Position numbers and translations under genes: made by a program
Notes under the pieces: generated by a model
Told to the model about the DNA's origin: nothing
Seen by the model: only the letters and a program-made list of their open reading frames with translations
Databases searched by the model: none
NCBI GenBank assembly: GCA_949152475.1
Contig: OX424569.1
Location: 27,449,950-27,513,949, forward strand
Length of the DNA: 64,000 nucleotides
Direction of reading: 5' to 3'
From: Terebella lapidaria
Lineage: Eukaryota > Annelida > Polychaeta > Terebellida > Terebellidae
Part shown: in pieces, positions 33,158-46,407 of the stretch
How positions within the stretch are numbered: the first letter of the stretch is position 1
Layout: each line of letters begins with the position of its first letter

Positions 33158-35646
33158 ACCATTCACCTAAAAAATCACATGGAATTATTCATGGTACGAT
33201 CATTGTTGCGACCATCACGTATAAATATTTTTGTTCAATACCAATTTGCATGAAATCTTTTTAGATACTCATACCGGAATTGAGTGCGAAGATTTTTCCT
33301 CTTATTAACTATGACACACTAGTCACCTTAAAAATTACATGGAACAGACAACCATCATAGCTGTCACCATCACGAATTTGACTGTACACTGAAACTAATC
33401 TTCATCTCCTAGATCCTTGGATGTTTTTTTCCCGATCTTCACAAAAGATGTTCAGCCGATATATTTTCGAACATGGTACATATATGTATGAGATTTGTCA
33501 AGTAAATTTCAATGCAAAAATTAATCCTCAATGCCTGCCTAATTTAACATGTGCCCGTTTCTCGAGCGTGTCATATGTACCCTGTCGCCTTGACTTAAGA
33601 TCCCTGAATATCCCTGAATATAATCATTACCATAATTTCTCTGTGTGTGATGAATGCCGACTTCGTGATTGAGATGGTTGGCTGGTTTAGGAAAACATGA
33701 CATTTCGTTCTTTTGATAGATATGTTGCATGACAAAGACATCAACCATAGCTGGTTGAAGTATGTCGGACACGATTTATTCTATTAGTCGTGTTTCATCA
33801 TGTTGATTTGTCTTTTGCTTCATACACTATCATTATTCTAGAAACCTGTGCTAATCCAGCTTCAAGCCCCTTTTGTTCATTGCCGCCTCCATTAGGAGGC
33901 GACATATTTAAATACGATTAAAACGGTCATGGATAGATGCGTTGGTACGGTCCTGCAACATTACCGCAACATTTGTATTAACAATTTTAGTGTCAACAAG
34001 CAGATGAGAAAAAATATTCTAGTTAGATTGTGAAACGTTCTCAAATTTTCTTCATGCCTGACAACCACAAAATATTGCGAGTATATCGATAGATTTGTCC
34101 GATCAGACAGCGGCTTCCCTGGAATTCCCGGACTCCGTGGGGATGGTTTGTTTATATCATATGGCTTGAGCACTGTTCCGAAATATGTCATTTTGAATGA
34201 GGACGTATTGCCGACCATTCTAAATTATGATAATGGCCGGGGGGAAAAGTTTGTCAAAAAATATTCCTGCACGTACCGGATCCCATCAACTGATGTAACG
34301 AATTGGCCTATACTTGCGATCATGAACTTTTGAACATGATTGAAATTTCGAATGGGCATTTATTTTGCAGCAATTTAACGAAAACTTAAAAATATAAGGC
34401 ATTTGTATTTGCATGGCTCTCTTCAAATCTACACAATCTTTATGTAATTATATAGGTCTGACAGTCAGTGGAAAACAGGCAAAAAGGGCAAAATGGGACG
34501 GGTGGTCAAAACACCGCTGTCTCTGTATCGATTGTCTACTCGGTACTGGTGACAGGGTGCACATTGTTTTGCCGAAATATGTTTTATAGCAATTTTTCTC
34601 GTTCGATGCACTTTGACGAAATGTTTCACCCAAACAAAGGTTGTATATACAAGTCGGATACTATATGTATAGATGTCAATAATGGAGGCTAAGCGTACAA
34701 TTTAGGTTTATATAACATGTTTAATTTATATTAACGAGCTATCGTGCATAGGGGTTTCGAATTGATATGGGTCTGGAAAAGGTCTGGAAATTGTTCCATT
34801 TTGAATGTGGAAAGTCCTGACCTTGTTATTCACAGAATAGCGAAAACTGTGTGACTATAATTGCAGTATGTCATAACTAATGGAATGGAGACTCAGATAT
34901 ACGTCCCATTCCCCACATTCATCGAGCTATGCACTGCCAAAAGGCGACATAATATCGTTTACTACATTTCCTGAAGCTTACTTCTAGGTAATCAGTCAAA
35001 ATTAAGTGTATATAGCGACAAGTTTCAGCACCAATATTAGGCGAATTATGTGCTTTGTCTTTCGTGGGAATGCTCATCAAGACATGAAAAGGAGTTTGAG
35101 CACTGAACAGGTAAAGTTCAAAGTCACCAGTTGATGCACGATATAGGATCCATTAGTATATACCTTCGTTCAATCCTAAGTTCTTTTCGAGCACTATAGG
35201 TGTACATAGACCTTTTAAGACTTTAACCACCTGAAAGAAAATTGGTCCAGTTAATTGCATGTAGGTTTTATTAGAACATTCTGTATGGATGCAGACCCGT
35301 CGTCAGCTATGTGAATAGGGGGGGGGGGGGGGTGTGTGGTATAGAGACTGAAATCATTCTGTCTGGGGATTCGGCGGGGGTGTCCCCCCCCCCCCCCCGC
35401 GAGAAAATTTTCTGGAATTCAAGTCTCTGAGAGCACTCCTGAGACATATCTTCAGCTAATCTGAGGTCAGTAAATGATGCCCGTATGTAATTTTATAGTT
35501 GACTAAATGAATACTCAAATGCTCGAACACACATTTTTATGAATACTCAATGCTTGAATAAGTACAGGAACGAAGCAAGTTTGAGTTGGCCTTTTATTTT
35601 TTATTTTTCCGTATTATTTCCAAATTATCTGTATTTTAGCTCTCTG

Positions 35647-35649
<3 letters not shown>

Positions 35650-35688
<39 letters not shown>

Positions 35689-35690
35689 TC
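35650..35690 (+). repeat. (AAT)n microsatellite
   Basis: About 13 AAT units lie at the left boundary of the 8.5-kb block that interrupts unit 3. Unit 2 has no such array at the matching site (about 17880). Confidence 0.85.
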
Positions 35691-36225
35691 ATTGTGGGGG
35701 TATGTACGACAGATTATCTTGAATTGCCCCATGGTCTCCAAGTAAGGGCCGCACATACCCCACCCATGAGGGTATATGAAGGTCGGGCATGCCCCACACG
35801 AAAGTCATATATACCCCTGGCAAGGCAGGATATACCCCATCGGAGGGTCAGACATACCCTTCTCAAGACAGACATACCCCCATTGAAGGCATGACATGCC
35901 CATTTCAGGGCCCGACATACCCCTTCGAAAGTTAGAGATACCCCATACAAGGAGATATATACCCCCTTTGAAAGCCTGACATACCCATCGGAGGGTGCTG
36001 CATACCCCTACTGAGGGTACTACTTACCCATCAACAGGGACTGATATACTTATTTGGGAAGATCAAAGCAAACCAACTGAGCTCGAATCGCAGGCTACGA
36101 TTAACATACAAACCAACTCTAACCACATTACTAGTTGTATGTACTGGTTAGGCATACTGGAAAGAGACTAATTTGTGTCATGTCCATAATTCTCTTCCGT
36201 ATTACGGTGAATGAATGATGCAAAA

Positions 36226-36856
36226 TGAAGGGACATTTCGACTCACCACTTACTACTTACTGAATAGACGTTATATGGCCTAACGATTTACCACTTACTG
36301 TTACCACTCACCACCTACTACTTACCACTTACGACTTACTATGCACTACTTACCACTTACGACTTACTATGTACTACTTACCACTTACGACTTACTACAT
36401 ACTACTTACCACTTACGACTTACTACATACTACTTACCACTTACACTACCTGACAAAAGTATTATGACGCTAGTGAAACCACATGTTTTAAATCTCAATG
36501 AAAGTGGCATGGTGTGCTTAGGAATGTCACATCTGGGTACAAGAAAGCAAGGACCAGATGAAGGATGATTAACCTTTGGCTATAAAGTGCTGAAACTATT
36601 TGCATATATGACATACTCACGTAATTACTGATTCGCACATTACCAAAGTGTCCTACTTTTGACAGGTAGTGTACCAGTATACTCTACTACTAGCCTAGTC
36701 ATAAGTGGAAAGTAGTAAGTGGTAATATACTGTAGTAAATGGTAAGTAGTAATGAGTAAGTAGTAAGTGGTAAGTTACAGCAAAGTAGCAAGTGGTAAAC
36801 CGTTATATATATATATAATGTTCATTCAGTAAGTAGTAAGTCTTAATGTCCCTTCA
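36226..36856. mobile_element. Foldback element in macrosatellite copy 1
   Basis: The ends are TGAAGGGACATT and its complement. The arms are ACTTACCACTTAC-type simple repeats in opposite orientations. Equivalents lie at 38609-39267 and 41020-41672. No target duplication is clear. Non-coding. Confidence 0.7.
36442..36673. mobile_element. Nested Tc1/mariner-like MITE, 232 bp
   Basis: Inverted termini TACACTACCTGACAAAAGT are bounded by TA, the known Tc1/mariner target. The nested copies are at 36442-36673, 38851-39082 and 41262-41493, all 232 bp. They sit within the foldback element, so this insertion is younger than the foldback and older than the array's amplification. No transposase. Confidence 0.75.
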
Positions 36857-37124
36857 GGAATTCCATACGAGATTTATTTTGGTGTTTTTTTTCCTCGCTG
36901 CCAAAAACATCGTCTAGCAAAATATGACTTTTTATAGTACTGTACCTTGCACTTTCTTTATCCATTTCAAAACATTGTCATGTTCATCTACTTTTCCAAT
37001 GAATTTGTTTGTTTGGTGGTTCGTATTGAAAACAATCTGTTCAGCCCACCTGGAGTCGAACCTAATACAAAACATTTTATTTATCTTTCTATCACTAATC
37101 TACGTACTACGGCATGGGTCACCT

Positions 37125-37370
37125 CCCCACCTTAGGCCTCCTTAAGCATTGGTCACCCCCACCTTAGGCCTCCTTAGGCATGTGTCACCTCCCCTCCTTA
37201 GGCCTCCTTAGGCATGGGTCACCGCCCCACCTTAGGCCTCCTTAGGCATGGGTCACCTCCACGCCTTAGGCCTCCTTAGGCATGGGTCACCTCCCCACCT
37301 TAGGCCTCCTTAGGCATGGGTCAACTCCAATACTTAGGCCTCCTGGCATGGGTCAACTACCCTCCTTAGC
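37125..37370 (+). repeat. 33-bp GGCCTCCTTAGG minisatellite
   Basis: Roughly seven units with the core CCTTAGGCCTCCTTAGGCAT. Counterparts lie at about 39536-39781 and 41940-42150, and the third is one unit or so shorter. Non-coding. Confidence 0.85.
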
Positions 37371-40300
37371 AGCTATACACTTCCTTGGGCTGGCTTACAT
37401 ACCCCTGCCGAGGGGGCATGATATTAAATGCAAGGGTCTAGGGTTATTAAATCTGCTTGTCTTGGCATGTGTTGTATGTATATATTAATTTACGTGCACA
37501 AAATGTCGATCTTCCCACCTTGTTCCATGTCATACATGCCAATATCCCTCCTCAGGCGGGCTTACATACCCCTTCCGAGGCTGGTTTACATACCCCGTCT
37601 GCGGCTGGAATCCTGTACCCATTTTCCAGACATGCAGATTTTAATGATGTTAATGCACCCAAGTGCCTATGATCATCATTACCGCTTCTCTAGGTATGGA
37701 CCATATGTATATACTCACTCATGTGCATGAACAGTGAATCGGTCAAGGGTAAATAGATGTCTTTGTTCTAAACAACATTTGCGTGTCAACGGAAGTTTTC
37801 GAGTGTGATTCAAATACTACCCCGGAACCGCATGTTCTCAAATTCGGAAATTTCAACTTTTTTCTTGCTGTAGATAATGAGAAATGCTATTAATGAAAAT
37901 TATTGACACCCAAATAATGCTTCTATGCTGAAATATATTTGAAACCCGCATATCACAAAGGTATTTCATCACAATGCATGACATGCCCCGTTTCGTTAGA
38001 CTTTTTGAGAGTTATCTCAGAAACTCCAAAAATGGAAACAAGTTTGAACCAGTAGCCATCTAAAACTATGCAAGGACAATAATATATGTCATATTTGTTG
38101 ACAAATTTTACAATCTGAGGGAGTTATAACAATTTTTAGGAGAGGGCACATGAAGGTCGGGCATGCCCCACATGAAAGTCATATATACCCCTGGCAAGGC
38201 AGGATATACCCCATCGGAGGGTCAGACATACCCTTCTCAAGACAGACATACCCCCATTGAAGGCATGACATGCCCATTTCAGGGCCCAACATACCCCTTC
38301 GAAAGTTAGAGATACCCCATACAAGGAGATACATACCCCCTTTGAAAGCCTGACATACCCATCGGAGGGTGTTACATACCCCAACTGAGGGTACTACTTA
38401 CCCATCAAAAGGGACTGATATACTTATTTGGGAAGATCAAAGCAAACCAACTGAGCTCGAATCGCAGGCTACGATTAACATACAAACCAACTCTAACCAC
38501 ATTACTAGTTGTATGTACTGGTTAGGCATACTGGAAAGAGACTAATTTGTGTCATGTCCCTAATTCTCTTCCGTATTACCATGATTACGGTGAATGAATG
38601 ATGCAGAATGAAGGGACATTTCGACTTACCACTTACTACTTACTGAATAGACGTTATATGGCCTAACGATTTACCACTTACTGTTAACTTACCACCTACT
38701 ACTTACCATTTACGACTTACTATGTACTACTTACCACTTACGACTTACTATGTACTACTTACCACTTACGACTTACTACGTACTACTTGCCACTTACGAC
38801 TTACTACGTACTACTTGCCACTTACGACTTACTACGTACTACTTACCACTTACACTACCTGACAAAAGTATTATGACGCTAGTGAAACCACATGTTTTAA
38901 GTCTCAATGAAAGTGGCATGCTGTGCTTAGGAATGTCACATCTGGGTACAAGAAAGCAAGGACCAGATGAAGGATGATTAACCTTTGGCTATAAAGTGCT
39001 GAAACTATTTGCATATATGACATACTCACGTAATTACTGATTCGCACATTACCAAAGTGTCCTACTTTTGACAGGTAGTGTACCAGTATACTCTACTACT
39101 AGCCTAGTCATAAGTGGAAAGTAGTAAGTGGTAATATACTGTAGTAAATGGTAAGTAGTAATGAGTAAGTAGTAAGTGGTAAGTTACAGCAAAGTAGCAA
39201 GTGGTAAACCGTAATATATATATATATAATGTTCATTCAGTAAGTAGTAAGTCTTAATGTCCCTTCAGGAATTCCATACGAGATTTATTTTGGTGTTTTT
39301 TTTCCTCGCTGCCAAAAACATCGTCTAGCAAAATATGACTTTTTACAGTACTGTACCTTGCACTTTCTTTATCCATTTCAAAACATTGTCATGTTCATCT
39401 ACTTTTCCAATGAATTTGTTTGTTTGGTGGTTCGTATTGAAAACAATCTGTTCAGCCCACCTGGAGTCGAACCTAATACAAAACATTTTATTTATCTTTC
39501 TATCACTAATCTACGTACTACGGCATGGGTCACCTCCCCACCTTAGGCCTCCTTAAGCATTGGTCACCCCCACCTTAGGCCTCCTTAGGCATGTGTCACC
39601 TCCCCTCCTTAGGCCTCCTTAGGCATGGGTCACCTCCCCACCTTAGGCCTCCTTAGGCATGGGTCACCTCCACGCCTTAGGCCTCCTTAGGCATGGGTCA
39701 CCTCCCCACCTTAGGCCTCCTTAGGCATGGGTCAACTCCAATACTTAGGCCTCCTGGCATGGGTCAACTACCCTCCTTAGCAGCTATACACTTCCTTGGG
39801 CTGGCTTACATACCCCTGCCGAGGGGGCATGATATTAAATGCAAGGGTCTAGGGTCATTAAATCTGCTTGTCTTGGCATGTGTTGTATGTATATATTAAT
39901 TTACGTGCACGAAATGTCGATCTTCCCACCTTGTTCCATGTCATACATGCCAATATCCCTCCTCAGGCGGGCTTACATACCCCTTCCGAGGCTGGTTTAC
40001 ATACCCCGTCTGCGGCTGGAATCCTGTACCCATTTTCCAAACATGCAGATTTTAATGATGTTAATGCACCCAAGTGCCTATGATCATCATTACCGCTTCT
40101 CTAGGTATGGAACATATGTATATACTCACTCATGTGCATGAACAGTGAATCGGTCAAGGGTAAATAGATGTCTTTGTTCTAAACAACATTTGCGTGTCAA
40201 CGGAAGTTTTCGAGTGTGATTCAAATACTACCCCGGAACCGCATGTTCTCAAATTCGGAAATTTCAACTTTTTTCTTGCTGTAGATAATGAGAAATGCTA

Positions 40301-42909
40301 TTAATGAAAATTATTGACACCCAAATAATGCTTCTATGCTGAAATATATTTGAAACCCGCATATCACAAAGGTATTTCATCACAATGCATGACATGCCCC
40401 GTTTCGTTAGACTTTTTGAGAGTTATCTCAGAAACTCCAAAAATGAAAACAAGTTTGAACCAGTAGCCATCTAAAACTATGCAAGGACAATAATATATGT
40501 CATATTTGTTGACAAATTTTACAATCTGAGGGAGTTATAACAATTTTTAGGAGAGGGCACATGAAGGTCGGGCATGCCCCACATGAAAGTCATATATACC
40601 CCTAGCAAGGCAGGATATACCCCATCGGAGGGTCAGACATACCCTTCTCAAGACAGACATACTCCCATTGAAGGCATGACATGCCCATTTCAGGGCCCAA
40701 CATACCCCTTCGAAAGTTAGAGATACCCCATACAAGGAGATACATACCCCCTTTGAAAGCCTGACATACCCATCGGAGGGTGTTACATACCCCTACTGAG
40801 GGTACTACTTACCCATCAAAAGGGACTGATATACTTATTTGGAAAGATCAAAGCAAACCAACTGAGCTCGAATCGCAGGCTACGATTAACATACAAACCA
40901 ACTCTAACCACATTACTAGTTGTATGTACTGGTTAGGCATACTGGAAAGAGACTAATTTGTGTCATGTCCCTAATTCTCTTCCGTATTACCATGATTACG
41001 GTGAATGAATGATGCAGAATGAAGGGACATTTCGACTTACCACTTACTACTTACTGAATAGACGTTATATGGCCTAACGATTTACCACTTACTGTTAACT
41101 TACCACCTACTACTTACCACTTACGACTTACTATGTACTACTTACCACTTACGACTTACTATGTACTACTTACCACTTACGACTTACTACGTACTACTTG
41201 CCACTTACGACTTACTACGTACTACTTGCCACTTACGACTTACTACGTACTACTTACCACTTACACTACCTGACAAAAGTATTATGACGCTAGTGAAACC
41301 ACATGTTTTAAGTCTCAATGAAAGTGGCATGTTGTGCTTAGGAATGTCACATCTGGGTACAAGAAAGCAAGGACCAGATGAAGGATGATTAACCTTTGGC
41401 TATAAAGTGCTGAAACTATTTGCATATATGACATACTCACGTAATTACTGATTCGCACATTACCAAAGTGTCCTACTTTTGACAGGTAGTGTACTAGTAT
41501 ACTCCACTACTAGCCTAGTCATAAGTGGAAAGTAGTAAGTGGTAAGTTATTGTAGTAAATGGTAGGTAGTAATGAGTAAGTAGTAAGTGGTAAGTTACAG
41601 CAAAGTAGCAAGTGGTAAACCGTTATATATATAATGTTCATTCAGTAAGTAGTAAGTCTTAATGTCCCTTCAGGAATTCCATACGAGATTTATTTTGGTG
41701 TTTTTTTTCCTCGCTGCCAAAAACATCGTCTAGCAAAATATGACTTTTTACAGTACTGTACCTTGCACTTTCTTTATCCATTTCAAAACATTGTCATGTT
41801 CATCTACTTTTCCAATGAATTTGTTTGTTTGGTGGTTCGTATTGAAAACAAACTGTTTAGCCCACCTGGAGTCGAACCTAATACAAAACATTTTATTTAT
41901 CTTTATATCACTAATCTACGTACTACGGCATGGGTCACCTCACCACCTTAGGCCTCCTTAAGCATTGGTCACCCCCACCTTAGGCCTCCTTAGGCATGTG
42001 TCACCTCCCCTCCTTAGGCCTCCTTAGGCATGGGTCACCTCCCCACCTTAGGCCTCCTTAGGCATGGGTCACCTCCACGCCTTAGGCCTCCTTAGGCATG
42101 GGTCAACTCCAATACTTAGGCCTCCTGGCATGGGTCAACTTCCCTGCTTAGCAGCTATACACTTCCTTGGGCTGGCTTACATACCCCTGCCGAGGGGGCA
42201 TGATATTAAATGCAAGGGTCTAGGGTCATTAAATCTGCTTGTCTTGGCATGTGTTGTATGTATATATTAATTTACGTGCACGAAATGTCGATCTTCCCAC
42301 CTTGTTCCATGTCATACATGCCAATATCCCTCCTCAGGCGGGCTTACATACCCCTTCCGAGGCTGGTTTACATACCCCTCCTGCGGCTGGAATCCTGTAC
42401 CCATTTTCCAAACATGCAGATTTTAATGATGTTAATGCACCCAAGTGCCTATGATCATCATTACCGCTTCTCTAGGTATGGAACATATGTATATACTCAC
42501 TCATGTGCATGAAAAGTGAATCGGTCAAGGGTAAATAGAGTCTTTGTTCTAAACAACATTTGCGTGTCAACGGAAGCTTTCGAGTGTGATTCAAATACTA
42601 CCCGGAACCGCATGTTCTCAAATTCGGAAATTTCAACTTTTTTCTTGCTGTAGATAATGAGAAATGCTGTTAATGAAAATTATTGACACCCAAATAATGC
42701 TTCTATGCTGAAATATATTTGAAAGCCGCACATCACAAAGGTATTTCATCACAATGCATGACATGCCCCGTTTCGTAAGATTTTTTGAGAGTTATCTCAG
42801 AAACTCCAAAAATGAAAACAAGTTTGAACCAGTAGCCAGTTGAACCAGTTGACAAATTTTACAATCTGAGGGAGTTATAACAATTTTTAGGAGAGGTCGC
42901 CTTTTATGG

Positions 42910-42944
42910 GTACGATCCTTATAATAATAATAATAATAATAATG

Positions 42945-42975
<31 letters not shown>

Positions 42976-43127
42976 TAATGCTTTATTTCAGGTATAAACA
43001 CCCATATAAAAGAGGACAATACATCATAAAAACGCATAACATAAATAGTATGGAGATGACATCTATGTCAAATACAGAAGGGAGTGCCAATGATTAAACA
43101 AGTAATTGTTGTTGCACCAATTATTGT

Positions 43128-43177
<50 letters not shown>

Positions 43178-44099
43178 TTCGTACAAAGTACAAGAACGAG
43201 GTGCAATACATCCAAAAGTGAAACAACAGTGATTCAAATCAATAATAAAACATCAGGTGGTGCACAGTTGAACAATCAATTCATCGATCTCAGATGATTC
43301 AAACTGAGGTAGTAATACCTGACGACATTTGAAATCTAACATATCACGGATAACAGAGGCTGTTGCACAGTCTTCTTCATTTTGTGGTTTAACCACAGGG
43401 ATTTTCTTGCAGTTAATGACATCATATTTGTTTATAGAGTAGGAGAAACTCATGTGGGATAAAGAGTTAGACACGGGAGATCGGCTGCCATCTAACGCCA
43501 GTCTGGTACATAATTGGACAAGAACATTACTAGATCTTGAACACGAATTGAGAAACTTTAAAAACCTGTTATCCATTTGAAAATGTACTTTAACATCATC
43601 GACAATTAGTGGTAATAAAGCAGAGTGTGTACGGTAAGGCAGATTGAACAGATACCGGAGCGCCTTACGCCATGCAGTATGAAACAGTTCGATGGATTTG
43701 TCCGATAAATCAAGAAGCTGTGAGCCATACAACGGCATGCAATATGTTTTAAATAAACGGTATAGACAGTTTGTAGGTAAACCACTGAAATGACATTTTA
43801 CCATGTTTACCCTGGCCATGAAATCACTTATAAATTTATTTACAATGTCTGAGTTGCTTACATCCCCTATCAGATTGCCAAGATGCATATCACTTTTCAC
43901 AACATCAATAGTTACACCTCTAAAAATAATGTTTGGCTTTAGGTGATTTACAGAACCGTGTTTCACAATTACCGGTACTTTGCTCTTAGAAGAATTGAAC
44001 ATAACATCATATTCATCAGCATATTCAGAACAAACATCAAGCAGCTTGTTGAGGCTAGACACAGTAGGGGTTAGTAGTACAATGTCGTCGGCATAGAAT
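42910..44099 (-). pseudogene. 5'-truncated non-LTR (LINE) reverse transcriptase
   Basis: On the minus strand an open frame runs from 44099 to the stop at 43253, about 282 codons. It starts at the RT catalytic box FYADDIVLL (YADD, 44084-44095) and continues through FNSSKSK, HLGNLIG, AWRKALRYLFNLP and THSALLPLI, the conserved C-terminal RT region of CR1/L2-type LINEs. Everything upstream of YADD is missing, the usual result of incomplete reverse transcription. The 3' end has AATAAAG followed by an ATT-type tail (about 42915-42975). A (TA)n run (43131-43174) lies in the 3' UTR. The surviving frame is intact, so the insertion is fairly young. Confidence 0.9.
43131..43174. repeat. (TA)n microsatellite
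   Basis: About 22 uninterrupted AT dinucleotides within the LINE 3' untranslated region. Confidence 0.95.
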
Positions 44100-46407
44100 T
44101 GTTATTGTTGTAGTATTGTGATATTTCATTCACAACAAAAGTTAATGAATATACAAAATATACTTGTGGCTTTTTATTTTAGAAATAAACCTGCAATGTT
44201 CATGATATAGAGAAACTCCGATGAACAGGGGGTTAGTCAACATGGTCGAGGGCGCTACAAACTGCTGGTTTTTTTTTGTCATGATCCATTTATCACAGGT
44301 AATTCTCACAACATCTCAACTCCAAGTGGTGAACTCTTACTTGGACACCGCTCGACATTTTCAGGAACGGAGTTTGTATGTTCCAAATTTGTGTGGTTAA
44401 TTGTACTGATGTTGATCTATGAGAAAAAAAATGATTGCATAAACATTTTCATCGATCCAAGCTTACAGTAAAACTAGAAGCACCGCTGCTAATGGTTCTG
44501 ATGATCTAGATAATGTCTATCCATTGCACTATGATGACTGATGGTTACATAGAAAGAAATCGATTGTCATTAATGCAATTTCGCATCTCAGATTTGTGAT
44601 TATTGCAGACTCTATTAGGGTCAAATACCAGTCACTGCTCTTTAAATGTGGTCGCCATTGATACTATTGGCAGTCAGTGAATACTGCCACGAATACCCAC
44701 TCTTCGTGACCAATAACCCCTTTGTTGGCCCTAACTGATAATTATGCTCTTAGCCCTAGATCATGTTTCTCTTAGCCCTGGATTATGTTTGCTAGCTTTG
44801 GTCCGGCACAATTTGCGCGTCTGACAAACTCTTTTTGCTTATGTTCTTCATGTTCTTGGTGATACTATTGCTCAAGTGTTCTGCTGCTGTCTGTTTGATT
44901 TCACTATAGACACCCAACATAGGAATGTTTTTCATGCTCTTCTTTATGCAATGTATAGATACATCTATTCGTTTCTGTGAGTTGAACATGGACGACCTTA
45001 TCACAATAGATTTTTAGCATGATAAAATTTGTCCCTGAAATATTGTTCATTATCTAGAGCTGGGTAGTTTGAGTGATATGTAAAACACCGACTAATTAAG
45101 ACCGATTGTACATACTCGCCGAGCTGGATACACATCAGAATTGCAGATCATGTTTTTTCTTTGCGTTGATTAATTGACCACTCTATAATGATTATAGTAC
45201 CTATCAGTGAATTTCCACAACACCAACTCTCAGACAGATTAAAATCAATCTGCTATTATTCCCACCGTGATTATGATCACTGTTATCAGGCAGTTCTAAA
45301 TATAACGATGCTGATTCCAAATACAGCCATATCAAATCCCCAATCCCCAGCTTTTATGTGAAAATGAATTGATTGCAACATTATCCTATGACCCTGGAAA
45401 ATTCTCTGTCTATCTCTTTTTCTCTCTCGTGTAGATATACGAGTCCTCTCAATTTATGCTCAAATCTATACAAGGTATGATCAATATCCAGGTGCCACAA
45501 TATATTTTTGATGCTTAACCATGGTCCAATCAGTAAAAGTGGAGTATCACATTCCAGCGTCAAGTGATCAGCTTTTATTTGCATGTAGAAGAAATCCCGA
45601 CATTTTTCTGTTTAAAATTTTGTGGGATATAGATATCACTCAATACTGCCTTTCTACGTTTGCGTTTGACCATTATTGAGCATGTTGTTGTTGACTGAAA
45701 TTGCTTTCTTTTCTGTTTCTGTAGGATGACAGAACATGCAACCCAGACACATTGACTCCGTGCTTCCTATGTATCCTCCTATATCAGAATGCATGTTCAT
45801 TGATATTTGTGTGTGATTAATGGCTGGTTTTGTATTGTGATGGATGGTAGGATATGGAAAACACCGCATTTCATCCAATAAGTTGATACACGTGTTGTCT
45901 GACAATGACGATTCTTCTGAAATCCACCCAAGTGAATGCATTGGGTAGCAATATGTAAATTTGTCCTATTGCTGGCATTCTTCCATGCGGATGTGCCACG
46001 TAATTGATGGACAATCAATATTTTTTTAAACACACACACCAGATATTGACCAGACACACGAAGAAAGCGTGCCGATTTTTTGTTGGTGCCTAGTCGATTA
46101 CATGTCAGATCTGTGATGGTCTTGGGTAGTCTGGCCCTTCTAATTATAGGTCACAGTCACACAAACGTCCTGGACTACCTCGTCACACCCTGGATCGAAA
46201 TTTAAAGGATCCGGGACCCAATCCATGTGTCCCAAGTTATGCATAACTATGCCAAGTATTGTCCCACGTTATGCATAACTAACATGGTCTGGTCCAGCCT
46301 GGGGGCAATGATCGAAGTGGATGTCAATGCGTATCTACTTCAGATAGCCCCAGATTGCAACAAATCTTAAGTTCAGTAATATGCTTTAATCCTTGTTGAT
46401 CTTTGTT

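Larger units (their letters stand above)
35776..42894 (+). repeat. Three tandem copies of a 2.4-kb macrosatellite
   Basis: Copies start at ATGAAGGTCGGGCATGCC: 35776, 38150 and 40561. Lengths are about 2374, 2411 and 2334 bp. They are almost identical, differing mainly in repeat number and small indels. Each contains a field of CATACCCC repeats, a foldback element with a nested Tc1-like MITE, and a 33-bp GGCCTCCTTAGG minisatellite, then single-copy sequence. Short frames recur in register simply because the DNA repeats. The array is absent from unit 2. Confidence 0.95.

Noticed and set aside
37044..37060. GGTTCGACTCC on the minus strand, a box B match, repeated in three copies
   Set aside because: No box A or cloverleaf could be placed at the right distance; probably chance.
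36341..42512. Sets of identical 60-100-codon frames repeated every 2.4 kb
   Set aside because: They recur because the DNA is a macrosatellite; they overlap minisatellites and have no coding features.
42906..43097. Ile-rich and Tyr-rich frames
   Set aside because: Translation of the AAT-type microsatellite at the LINE tail.
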